A stretch of 64,000 nt of DNA, from assembly GCA_021496925.1 (NCBI GenBank), contig CP053915.1:3313501-3377500 (forward strand), in the 5' to 3' direction. Each line of letters starts with the position of its first letter. Position 1 is the stretch's first letter. Source of the stretch: Acidovorax sp. YS12 (lineage in GTDB: Bacteria > Pseudomonadota > Gammaproteobacteria > Burkholderiales > Burkholderiaceae_C). A program made the position numbers and the translations under genes. Positions 34,306-42,705 of this stretch are shown piece by piece. Below the pieces are notes generated by a model. It did not search any database. It worked only from the letters and a program-made list of their open reading frames with translations, and was not told the origin of the DNA.

Positions 34306-37300
34306 GCAGACTCAACTCGTAGGCGCCGAGAAATTGATGCTTTCTGACGTCGTCACTATTTCCCGTCAGTTTCTCCGCTCAGTTCGCATCGATACGGACA
34401 TTGGACGAGAAGACGCACTCTCTGGCTATATCTGCCAAGGTACGGCGATCTCTCTATTGGAAAGCATGGCCCACCAGATCACAGAGACCCGCCAGCGAGC
34501 GTTCACTTGGACTGGCCCCTACGGGGGAGGGAAGTCCTCCCTGGCGCTAATGCTGTGTTCGCTGGTCGGTGCCCAAACTGAGATCCGCACGAAAGCAAAG
34601 CAGTTACTCGGACTGCCCGAGGGTAGTCTCGTTCACAAGGTATTTGAGGCAAAGGGTGATGGCTGGCTGGTCGTGCCTGTCGTTGGGAAGCGTGCCGACG
34701 TAGCCCATGAATTGAGTGCTGCTTTGGCAAAGGCCAAGAGCCTGCCCGCAAGTCGCAAGAAGCAACCCGATGTCGTTGGTGAACTTGTCGAAGCGGCAGA
34801 ACGCCATCCCCAAGGAGTTTTGGTCGTCATCGACGAATTGGGCAAGCTACTTGAGGCATCCGCTCAAGACGGCGGAGATATCTACTTCTTCCAAGAACTG
34901 GCGGAGGCGGCGAGCCGTTGTTCAGGCAAGCTTGTTATCGTCGGAATCCTGCATCAGGCTTTTGATGCTTATGCCTCGCGCCTTGGCAGGCAGTCCCGCG
35001 ACGAGTGGGCCAAGGTGCAAGGCCGTTTCGTGGATATTCCGCTCGTCGCGGCTACTGACGAGGTCATCGAACTGGTCGGTAAAGCGATTAACGTGGAGAA
35101 TCCACCGCCCCTCGGGGAGGCATCGAAGTTTGCGGACAGGATTGCCACTACCATCCGAACTCGGCGTCCTGGCACACCTGTAACGCTGGCGGATTCTTTA
35201 CGAGCCTGCTGGCCGCTGCACCCGGTCACGGCTGCGTTGTTGGGACCCATCTCGCGACGCCGATTCGGGCAAAACGAGCGCAGCACGTTCGGCTTTCTTG
35301 CCTCTCGCGAGCCACTGGGCTTTGTCGAGTTCCTCAATGGCTATGAGGCGCAGTGGTTCCGCATGTATGGTCCCGCGCTCTATTGGGACTACTTGCGGGC
35401 CAACCTCGACCCGGCCATCGTCGCCTCTCCCGACGGACATCGTTGGGCTCAATGTTGCGACGCGGTTGAGCGCGCAGAAGCGAAAGGTACTGCCGTCCAC
35501 GTTCAGTTGACCAAGACCATTGCGCTGATCGAGATGTTCCGCAACGGCTCCGGCTTGGTCGCGGAGGAGTCGATTCTGGTGGTCTCGACCCCGGGTGTGG
35601 ACGGGCTACAGATTCGCAAGGCGCTTGAGGAGTTGTCCGAATGGAAGATCCTTATTGAACGGAAGCACCTTGGAGCCTGGGGCATCTTCGCCGGTTCAGA
35701 CTTCGATATCGAAGGTGCCATCAATCTGGCGCGAGGAGAGATTGGCGAACCTGACCTCGAGCACATCTCTACGCTTAGTGACCTTCAGCCTGTTCTAGCC
35801 AAGCGCACTTATCAGACAACCGGGACCATGCGGTGGTTCACGCGCGGTATCGTTCGTCTGGAAGACATCGAAAAGATCGTCGAGAAGTTCTCGCTCAAGG
35901 GCGCGAGCGCAGGTGCTTTCCTCTTGTGTCTTCCCCCGCTCGGCCAGTCGGTCAAATCTGCCGAACACCGTGTGCGTTACGCCAGCAAGAACACGGCGGT
36001 TGAAACACTGCTGCTCGGCACACCCAATAACGCGGAGCGCATCATTGAACTGAGCCTTGAGCTGGCGGCTTCTGAGCGAGTGATGAAGACCAGCCCCGAA
36101 CTGCATGGGGACTCTGTTGCACGTCGAGAAGTTGTCGGTCGTATTGAGGCTGTGCGTGCCGCGCTTGAAGAGGAACTGGCGGACGCTTTCGAACTCTCGA
36201 AATGGTATAGCCATGGCACGGCTATTGAGGCCAAAGGGAATACGATCCTTTCGGTCATCGCCTCCGACATTGTCGAGCAGGTCTACGACAAGGCCCCGCA
36301 CATCTTCAGCGAGCTCATCAACCGAGAGGATCCGTCGAGCAATTCTGTCAAGGCTCGCAAGGATCTGATGAATCGCATGGCGAGTCATGCCCACCTTCCT
36401 AAGCTAGGTTATGAAGGCTTTTCCGCAGACGCGGGCCTGTACTACACAGTGCTGAACGATTCTGGCCTGCATTGCGCTCGCGGTCATGACGGTTGGGGCT
36501 TTGGTGGGCCGAACTTAAACGCCCGAGGCAGAACCTACGAATCCTTTTGGTGGAGAACCAATGTCGGGCTACTGACTGAAGGAAAATCACTCACCCTAAA
36601 GGAACTTTATGCCGCTTGGGCGATGCCGCCGTTTGGCATCCGGTCAGGGGTCATGCCGATCTTGTCGCTCGCGTTCTACCTGGCCAATCGGTCATCGCTA
36701 GCGCTGTACGTTAACGGCGCCTTCACACCTGATTTGACTGATGCAGTTGTCGATGAGTGGACGCTGGATCCAAGCCGCATTCGCTTCCAGCACGTAGAAG
36801 CTTCGAAGGACAAGGCCAAGTTAGTTGATGCGTTGGCGAAAACTGTCTCTGGCCGGTCGAAATCGGAGGTCGGTGCCGCGCCTTTGGATGTGGCCCGCGG
36901 ATTGGTCGGGCTTGTCGTTGGACTTCCTGGCTGGACGAAGCGCACGACGACCGTCTCGTCGCAGGCGCAACAGGTTCGCGCAATGTTGCTGAAAGCGAGC
37001 GATCCGTTACGCGTTCTGTTCTCGGACTTGCCAACGTTGCTTGAGGCACAAGACCCGGCGACCTTGAACTCCCGTCTTCAGGCCGTGACCGATGAACTGT
37101 CGGGCGCTTACCACCGTATGCTGTATGGCGTACACGCGCATCTTCTCGGCGCGCTCGACCACACGGGGCGGTCGCTGGACGATTTGCGCAAACGTGCGGC
37201 CACAGTGAAGGGAATGACAGGGGATTTCAAGCTGGATGCTTTCGCCACACGGCTTGAGAGCTACGACGAGACCGACGAAACTGCCGAATCGCTCATCAGC

Positions 37301-37648
37301 CTCGCTGTCGACAAACCCCAAGCAGCATGGGTGGATCGCGACATTGATGCAGCGATGGCAAAACTCGCCGAGTGGGCAGTGGACTTCCGCAAGGCAGAGA
37401 CGATGGCACCTCTCCGGGGCCGACCGTCAACACGCCGCGTGATCGGCGTTGTTTTTGGAGCAAGCCACGGGCAGGACGCCACTGGCTTCGTTGATATCGC
37501 TGACACAGATACCCCCGCAATTGACCGATTGGTGAAACAGTTTCTGGCCGAAGCCCAAGGCGAACGCAGGGAGGTCATCTTGGCCGCCCTGGCGGAAACC
37601 GGTGCCATGCTGGTCAAGCAACAGGTTAAGGAGCACAAGAATGGCTGA
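34298..37648 (+). CDS. sspC: Large P-loop ATPase, SspC-like
   Basis: A 1116-residue ATPase. Walker A GPYGGGKSS is at residues 73-81 and Walker B VLVVIDELGK at about 174-183. The N-terminal third is the P-loop domain. The middle and C-terminal parts are mostly helical with no domain I can name, and an Arg-rich segment (RRRFGQNERSTFGFLASREP) may hold sensor or arginine-finger residues. In Ssp systems an ATPase works with SspB and SspD during sulfur insertion; similar large ATPases (BrxC/PglY) occur in BREX. The ATG at 34298 is chosen over the TTG at 34286; it gives the same 8-base overlap seen at the next junction. G+C is lower than in the flanking core genes. Confidence 0.72.
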   Translation: MRKQTQLVGAEKLMLSDVVTISRQFLRSVRIDTDIGREDALSGYICQGTAISLLESMAHQITETRQRAFTWTGPYGGGKSSLALMLCSLVGAQTEIRTKAKQLLGLPEGSLVHKVFEAKGDGWLVVPVVGKRADVAHELSAALAKAKSLPASRKKQPDVVGELVEAAERHPQGVLVVIDELGKLLEASAQDGGDIYFFQELAEAASRCSGKLVIVGILHQAFDAYASRLGRQSRDEWAKVQGRFVDIPLVAATDEVIELVGKAINVENPPPLGEASKFADRIATTIRTRRPGTPVTLADSLRACWPLHPVTAALLGPISRRRFGQNERSTFGFLASREPLGFVEFLNGYEAQWFRMYGPALYWDYLRANLDPAIVASPDGHRWAQCCDAVERAEAKGTAVHVQLTKTIALIEMFRNGSGLVAEESILVVSTPGVDGLQIRKALEELSEWKILIERKHLGAWGIFAGSDFDIEGAINLARGEIGEPDLEHISTLSDLQPVLAKRTYQTTGTMRWFTRGIVRLEDIEKIVEKFSLKGASAGAFLLCLPPLGQSVKSAEHRVRYASKNTAVETLLLGTPNNAERIIELSLELAASERVMKTSPELHGDSVARREVVGRIEAVRAALEEELADAFELSKWYSHGTAIEAKGNTILSVIASDIVEQVYDKAPHIFSELINREDPSSNSVKARKDLMNRMASHAHLPKLGYEGFSADAGLYYTVLNDSGLHCARGHDGWGFGGPNLNARGRTYESFWWRTNVGLLTEGKSLTLKELYAAWAMPPFGIRSGVMPILSLAFYLANRSSLALYVNGAFTPDLTDAVVDEWTLDPSRIRFQHVEASKDKAKLVDALAKTVSGRSKSEVGAAPLDVARGLVGLVVGLPGWTKRTTTVSSQAQQVRAMLLKASDPLRVLFSDLPTLLEAQDPATLNSRLQAVTDELSGAYHRMLYGVHAHLLGALDHTGRSLDDLRKRAATVKGMTGDFKLDAFATRLESYDETDETAESLISLAVDKPQAAWVDRDIDAAMAKLAEWAVDFRKAETMAPLRGRPSTRRVIGVVFGASHGQDATGFVDIADTDTPAIDRLVKQFLAEAQGERREVILAALAETGAMLVKQQVKEHKNG

Positions 37649-38483
37649 ACGTCATGTCCTGGGTCTATCCGGCGGCAAGGACAGTGCGGCGCTGGCCGTG
37701 TACATGAGCCTGAACCATCCTGAGATTCCTCTGGAGTATTACTTCACCGACACCGGCAAAGAGCTGCCGGAGGTCTACGAGTTCCTGGGGAGGCTTGAGG
37801 GGTTCGTCGGTCGCAAGATTCACTACCTCAATCCGCACCGCGACTTCGACTTCTGGCTTCGAACTTACAACAACTATCTTCCGTCACCGAAAACTCGTTG
37901 GTGCACAAGGAAGTTGAAGCTAGAGCCCTTCAAGATGTGGATTCGACCATCCCTGGAGGCGGGCGACACCGTCTACAGCTACGTAGCCATCCGCGCCGAC
38001 GAAGAGCACCGTGAAGGTATGGTCGCTCAACATAAGAACCTCATCGTCAAGATGCCGTTCCGTGAGCACGGCATCGACAAGCCAGGCATATTTGAGCTTC
38101 TCGAAGGTTCTGGTCTTGGCCTGCCGAAGTATTACGACTGGCGGTCGCGCTCAGGATGCACTTTTTGCTTTTTCCAGCAAAAGATTGAATGGGTGCGTTT
38201 GAGAGAAAACCATCCAGAAGCTTTTGAGGCTGCCAAGGCCTACGAAAAGAACGCCCTTGAGCATGGGTCGCCATTTACCTGGAGCCAGGGCGAGCCGTTG
38301 ACAGACCTGGAGAAGCCCGAGCGAGTGGCCGAAATCATGACCGATTTCGAGATTCGCAAGCAGCGCGAGCTGGCTCGCCGCAAACCCAATCCGCTCCGCA
38401 TCATTCCTATCGAGCCGATTGACATTGATGATCTCTACCTCGAAGACGAGGGCGGCGGTGCCTGCCTCGTTTGCCACAAATGA
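37641..38483 (+). CDS. sspD: PAPS-reductase-fold ATP pyrophosphatase, SspD/DndC-like
   Basis: A 280-residue adenine-nucleotide alpha-hydrolase. The PP-loop SGGKDS is at residues 10-15, so it should activate its substrate by adenylation. Cysteines lie at 88 (WCTRKLK), 173 and 176 (GCTFC) and 275 and 278 (CLVC). This is enough to bind a 4Fe-4S cluster, as in DndC, where the cluster takes part in inserting sulfur into the DNA backbone. True PAPS reductases of assimilation differ at their C terminus and lie with cys genes, so a DNA-modification role fits better. The start at 37641 has AAGGAG 7 bases upstream and overlaps the ATPase stop by 8 bases. Confidence 0.82.
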   Translation: MAERHVLGLSGGKDSAALAVYMSLNHPEIPLEYYFTDTGKELPEVYEFLGRLEGFVGRKIHYLNPHRDFDFWLRTYNNYLPSPKTRWCTRKLKLEPFKMWIRPSLEAGDTVYSYVAIRADEEHREGMVAQHKNLIVKMPFREHGIDKPGIFELLEGSGLGLPKYYDWRSRSGCTFCFFQQKIEWVRLRENHPEAFEAAKAYEKNALEHGSPFTWSQGEPLTDLEKPERVAEIMTDFEIRKQRELARRKPNPLRIIPIEPIDIDDLYLEDEGGGACLVCHK

Positions 38484-39130
38484 AAGCTCCCGCAGGCCGC
38501 TCCCTTACTTGGTCGGAGATTGATTTGGCACCCGAAACGCCAGGGATCTACGCTTGGTACTCCCGTCTTGTCATCTCGAAGGCGGACATTGACGCGGTCA
38601 TCAAGCGCATCTATGAGGCGAAGCGGCAAGGTGAAGCACAGTCGCGGGCTGAGGTTGAATACGCGCTCGACCAATTCATCTTCAGTCCATATCGGGAGAC
38701 TCCGTACCAGGTTGCCTTGCGCGGGCAACTGAAGCCGAAGTTCAGCGGTGAAGTCATGCATGAACCCAGCAAGTCCGAGTCGCTCGTGGGTCGGCTGGTG
38801 TCGAACCCTGATCGCTTCCGAACCGTCGCCGAAGTGCTGAAGACTGCTGCACCTTGGTTTACGGCACCCCTCTACATTGGCATGGCTATCAACCTTCGTA
38901 GCCGACTGAGGCAACATCGGAACAAAATCGTCGAACTGCGGGATTTGCAGGGGCAAGGCTCCATCGACGACGTTATCGAGGCCGGGTTCGCCAACCAGGT
39001 TGTTGCTCGGAATTTCGACCCAACCAATTTGTTCGTGCATATTGCCGAAGTCAATGTTGACACCGGCGAGCACAACGACCTCGAGAACATTCTCAATCGA
39101 ATCAACTACCCCATCTTTGGGAGGAACTGA
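38480..39130 (+). CDS. GIY-YIG nuclease of the Ssp-like operon
   Basis: A 216-residue protein with the GIY motif at residues 22-24 (TPGIYAWYS) and the YIG motif at 132-134 (PLYIGMAINLRSRLRQH), with catalytic-type Arg (140 or 142), His146 and a late Glu/Asn block (EHNDLENILNRINYPIF, 198-214). In most GIY-YIG domains the two motifs are about 10 residues apart; here about 107 residues are inserted between them (KRIYEAKRQGEAQSR to RFRTVAEVLKTAA). The insertion is probably a separate helical recognition or regulatory subdomain. The start overlaps the sspD stop in ATGA, and the next gene begins 1 base after its stop. It could be the DNA-cutting arm of the system or act in modification. Confidence 0.75.
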   Translation: MKAPAGRSLTWSEIDLAPETPGIYAWYSRLVISKADIDAVIKRIYEAKRQGEAQSRAEVEYALDQFIFSPYRETPYQVALRGQLKPKFSGEVMHEPSKSESLVGRLVSNPDRFRTVAEVLKTAAPWFTAPLYIGMAINLRSRLRQHRNKIVELRDLQGQGSIDDVIEAGFANQVVARNFDPTNLFVHIAEVNVDTGEHNDLENILNRINYPIFGRN

Positions 39131-39131
39131 T

Positions 39132-41390
39132 ATGGCAACGCTGATCAGCGGCGGCAAAAGTGCGCTCGACGTACACCTGAATGGAACCATCGGGACGTTC
39201 CGGGTGAGTTCCGACGACGGGAAGTCGGCCGGCGTGGAAGTCCGATACCTCCTGACGCACGTCACGCTCTCCGAAAAGGCGGGGCAGGCGCAATTGCTGA
39301 ACATGCTGGCTCCAGTCAGAGAGGTATTTGACTTGAAGCAGCTTGGCTTCGACGAAATCATGCAAAGGGACATCGACGATGCCCGGGTTTCCTTGGAGCT
39401 GATTCCCTATCTGCTGGACACCTCCACGTCCGGCCTCATCAAGCTCTTCCCGCCCATCGTCGCCGTTGCACTGCCGCTAAAACCGAACAGCCGCGTCCCC
39501 GACATCAACTACCGCAAGGTAGAGCGCACGGAAGTCGAGTCGTCGGAACACCCTGGCGTCAAGGATCACCGCATCACCGCCGGCGCGGTGGGCGAAGAGC
39601 AGTTCGAGTTCTTCCAGCACTACCGTAACGGTGCCCCTCTGCCAGAGGGGGCTCAACTGAGGCTGGCCCGGGACAACTGCACATTGGCCATCGTCGATGG
39701 ACAGCACCGTGCGATGGCGCTGCTTGCACTGTATCGGAACTTGACTGGCGGATGGTCGGATGCCAAACGCAGTCCATACGAGGGCTATTACAAGGTCTGG
39801 CCCGAAAAGGAAATCCGTTCCTACAACCTGAATGAGCTACAGCTTCCGGTTCTGATCTGCACCTTCCCCCAGCTTGATGGGACGATGTCGCAAGACATTG
39901 ACGTAGTGAGGGCTGCACGCAGGGTATTCCTGACCCTTAACAAAACCGCGAAGAAGGTCTCTGACTCTCGCAACAAGCTGCTCAACGACCAAGACATCGT
40001 CGCCGAATGCCTTCGGACGACGCTGTCACACATCAAGGCGCTTGATGTCAAGGATGACACCGGTCTGCGTATCTGGAACGTCGAACTCGATCAAGAAGGC
40101 GACCGAGTCAAGATCGTTAGCGATGCAGCCTTTAGCGGTGTCAGTCACCTGTATCACCTGACCGAGCAACTACTCATGAATGTCCATGCGCGAGGGATTG
40201 AGGCTCGCCCCAAGGTGGGAGCTCCCCGCAAGCGGCTGGATGAAGCGTATGAGCGACTGGGACTGAAGGATGAACTGACCACTGATCAACGTTCGGTGAA
40301 CACCCGAACGAACTACTCCGACGAAATTGCGGACGTCTTCAAGAAGCGGTGGGAAGCGTTGTACGTCCCCATTATCGACCGCGTTTTCGGCAAGCTCCAT
40401 CCATACGCTGCTTTCGCTCGCGCGACCATCAATTTGAACCAGGAACTCGTCGGTAAGCGAGATGCTGAACTCGAAAAGATGCTATTCGATGGTCAGGCCA
40501 CGTCGCGCACGTTCGACGACTTTCGCGAAGGGCTGAACCGCCGCGTTCAAGACAAGGAACCCAATTGGACGACTCCTGAAATCAAGGAGACGCTCGCTCG
40601 GGTCAATGGGTTGATGACAAGCCGGAAGGCGATGGTCGAATCCATGAAAGCGACCAGGGCGTTGTTTCTGCTGGACTCTATGTCCGGTCCGGCAAAGAAA
40701 GAGGTCATTATCGAGGGGGTCGTTGCGAAACCAGTGCGGGACGCCATCGACCGCATGTTTAGCGATGTATTCTCAACGGTCGCTTTCCAGACGGCGGTGG
40801 TATGCACATATGCCGAAGCCATCCAGATCGCGTTCGGTAGCGTACAGCATTCAACGCTTAAGCTGCTTGATGAGTACATCGAGGCCGTCAATGATTTGCT
40901 GAGGCCGAAGAATATTAGCAATCTGAAGGCACTGCTGCATACCTTCGAAGGTGCATTGGTAACTGAGCCCGAAATCAAGTTGACCAGCGGCGGACCAACT
41001 TTCCGCAATATCGTTTTGCCCGGCGAATTGCAGCCCGCAGAATGGCCAAAATATCGCTATCTCTTGTTGGAACTCTGGAAACCAAGCGCTACTGAATTGA
41101 AAGTCGTCGTAGATGGCGACCGGATCCGCGCCCGGTCGACAGTGGCGCACTCGCTTTACCGTCGCCGGCTTGCGAGGTACTGTGAGGACAACCGTATCGA
41201 CGAAACAAGCCTCACGCTCGAAATAAAAACTGAAATCCTAACCAGGGCGAAGGCGATGTATGAGGAATTCCTTACGACAATCGCTGGGAAAAAGGTGACG
41301 TTGGATAAGTCACTTTTCGAACAGTCTTCGGTGGGTACGGAAATTTCCACCGGCGATGTAGGTGAGGACGAAGCAGCCACAGACGAATAG
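39132..41390 (+). CDS. DGQHR-domain protein, candidate sensor/regulator of the Ssp-like operon
   Basis: A 752-residue protein with the DGQHR motif at residues 189-193 (LAIVDGQHRAMALLALY) and the accompanying block VFLTLNKTAKKVSDSRNKLLND. Both are characteristic of the DGQHR/DndB family and related to the DGQQR-containing N terminus of SspE. DndB regulates the Dnd operon, while SspE senses phosphorothioate and damages phage DNA. The long C-terminal half (350-752) is helical, and I see no HNH or other nuclease motif, so cutting may depend on the GIY-YIG partner. GGGAGG lies 8 bases before the ATG at 39132; the earlier in-frame start at 39000 lies inside the nuclease gene. Confidence 0.75.
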   Translation: MATLISGGKSALDVHLNGTIGTFRVSSDDGKSAGVEVRYLLTHVTLSEKAGQAQLLNMLAPVREVFDLKQLGFDEIMQRDIDDARVSLELIPYLLDTSTSGLIKLFPPIVAVALPLKPNSRVPDINYRKVERTEVESSEHPGVKDHRITAGAVGEEQFEFFQHYRNGAPLPEGAQLRLARDNCTLAIVDGQHRAMALLALYRNLTGGWSDAKRSPYEGYYKVWPEKEIRSYNLNELQLPVLICTFPQLDGTMSQDIDVVRAARRVFLTLNKTAKKVSDSRNKLLNDQDIVAECLRTTLSHIKALDVKDDTGLRIWNVELDQEGDRVKIVSDAAFSGVSHLYHLTEQLLMNVHARGIEARPKVGAPRKRLDEAYERLGLKDELTTDQRSVNTRTNYSDEIADVFKKRWEALYVPIIDRVFGKLHPYAAFARATINLNQELVGKRDAELEKMLFDGQATSRTFDDFREGLNRRVQDKEPNWTTPEIKETLARVNGLMTSRKAMVESMKATRALFLLDSMSGPAKKEVIIEGVVAKPVRDAIDRMFSDVFSTVAFQTAVVCTYAEAIQIAFGSVQHSTLKLLDEYIEAVNDLLRPKNISNLKALLHTFEGALVTEPEIKLTSGGPTFRNIVLPGELQPAEWPKYRYLLLELWKPSATELKVVVDGDRIRARSTVAHSLYRRRLARYCEDNRIDETSLTLEIKTEILTRAKAMYEEFLTTIAGKKVTLDKSLFEQSSVGTEISTGDVGEDEAATDE

Positions 41391-41529
41391 TTCGATTGAC
41401 GGAGAATGCACATCTTCGCTTACTTGCCTGGGCCTACTTTTGGGCAACGCGCATTGCATTGTTGAAACCTTCTATTTGAAGCGCTGAAAACGCCGATGCC
41501 CGCGAGCACGTTGCTCACTACGCCGCTGT

Positions 41530-41877
41530 GCGCCCCACATTCTGCTGGTGGAAAACGAACGCTGCCTGCACCAGTTGCCCCAACCGCTGGCGGATACCAT
41601 TGCTGTGCTGGGCAGCGGTCTGGATCTGAACTGGCTGGCCGCGCGTTGCCACCTGCCCGGCCTGCACGCGCTGCTGATGGATCGCGCCACGTTCGATGCC
41701 CACCAGCACCTGGCCGTGGCTGAGCCGGTACAGGCCCCCGCGCCGCCGCCTGGTCTGCTGTTGCCGGAAGAGGCAGCGCTGGATCAGCACCTGCGCGCGC
41801 TGGAGCGGGAGCGGCTGGAGCAGGAATTCCTGCCTGCAGCGTACACTTGCCGCGCGTTTCGCGCCGGGCTGCCCTAA
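41530..41877 (+). pseudogene. jetD: Deleted relic of jetD (Wadjet) / DUF2220 gene
   Basis: The frame gives PHILLVENERCLHQLPQP and IAVLGSGLDLNWLAARCHLP, then LHALLMDRATFDAHQHLAV, PEEAALDQHLRAL and ERLEQEFLPAAY. This follows the C-terminal Toprim-like DUF2220 region of JetD: VENE motif, GSG loop, LLMDR-TL-AH block and RLEQE block. The stretch that should hold the YWGDIDTHG active-site motif, about 20 residues between the GSG loop and the LLMD block, is missing. There is no N-terminal half (the first possible GTG is at 41548), so it is a dead fragment. Its stop overlaps that of the convergent PAP2 gene. Nothing is recognised in 41391-41529. Confidence 0.6.
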
Positions 41878-42644
41878 AGCTGGCGCCGCTGCGCATGGCG
41901 CAGCCCCAGGATGCACAGCCCCAGCCACACCGATCCGCTGGCCAGCCCGGCCAGCACGTCGCTGGCGTAGTGCACCTGCAGCAGCACCCGGCTGCACGCG
42001 CCCGTCCAGGCCAGCCAGGCGGCGCCGAGCAGGGCGGGCATGTGCCAGGCCGGCGGCGCCAGGCGCAGCGCCACGTAGGCCAGCATGCCGTAGGCCGCCA
42101 GCGTGCCCGAGGCGTGGCCGCTGGGAAAGCTGTAGCCGGTTTCGTTGACGATGCCATGCAGGTGCGGCGGGCGCGCGCGCTCGAACAGGTGCTTGAGCCC
42201 CTTGTTCAGCAACGCGTTGCCCACCACCGCCGCCACCCAGGCCAGGGCCAGCAGGCGCTCGCGCCGCCACAGCAGCCAGGCACCCACGGCGGCCACCAGC
42301 GCCACCACCACGGGCGGGTTGCCGGCCCAGGTGGGCACGGTGGCCCAGTGCAGCAGCGTGGTGCTGGCCTGCGCCTGCAGCGTGCGGGCCAGGGCGGCGT
42401 CGAAGTGGGTGATGCCGGCGCCTGCCGCCACCTGCGTGGCCAGCAGCGTGAACAGGGCCAGGGCGGGCAGGGCGCAGCACAGGGCCCAATGGCGCGCGCC
42501 CAGGGTGCGGCGCTGGCGCCACCGGGCGCCCAGCCAGCCGGCCAGGGCGAGCGCCAGGGCCAGGCCCAGCAGCCACAGCACCAGGGCGTGCTGGCCTGCG
42601 GCGGCGCCCAGGGCGCTGGCGGTGTCGGAAAAGCGAGGATCCAT
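41874..42644 (-). CDS. PAP2-family membrane phosphatase
   Basis: A 256-residue polytopic membrane protein with all three PAP2 motifs: KHLFERARPP, PSGHASGT and SRVLLQVHYASDV. The family dephosphorylates lipid phosphates such as phosphatidic acid, phosphatidylglycerol phosphate or undecaprenyl pyrophosphate on the periplasmic face. There are six predicted membrane segments. The substrate cannot be told from sequence. It is convergent with the jetD relic and forms the right-hand core-genome edge of the defence region. Confidence 0.9.
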   Translation of the reverse strand: MDPRFSDTASALGAAAGQHALVLWLLGLALALALAGWLGARWRQRRTLGARHWALCCALPALALFTLLATQVAAGAGITHFDAALARTLQAQASTTLLHWATVPTWAGNPPVVVALVAAVGAWLLWRRERLLALAWVAAVVGNALLNKGLKHLFERARPPHLHGIVNETGYSFPSGHASGTLAAYGMLAYVALRLAPPAWHMPALLGAAWLAWTGACSRVLLQVHYASDVLAGLASGSVWLGLCILGLRHAQRRQL

Positions 42645-42705
42645 GGCGGCCGTTGTGTCTTGCTCGGGCCGCGATGGTAATGCGCCCCGGGGCGCTGGCC
42701 CGTGT

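Noticed and set aside
37641..38483. Assimilatory PAPS/APS reductase (cysH)
   Set aside because: No other sulfate-assimilation genes are nearby, and the Cys layout (C88, C173/C176, C275/C278) and operon partners fit DndC/SspD-type enzymes.
33385..41390. BREX type 4 reading of the operon (PAPS-reductase gene plus large ATPase)
   Set aside because: No pglZ or brxL homologue is present, and DUF4007, GIY-YIG and DGQHR genes are not part of that set. An Ssp-like system explains the gene content better.
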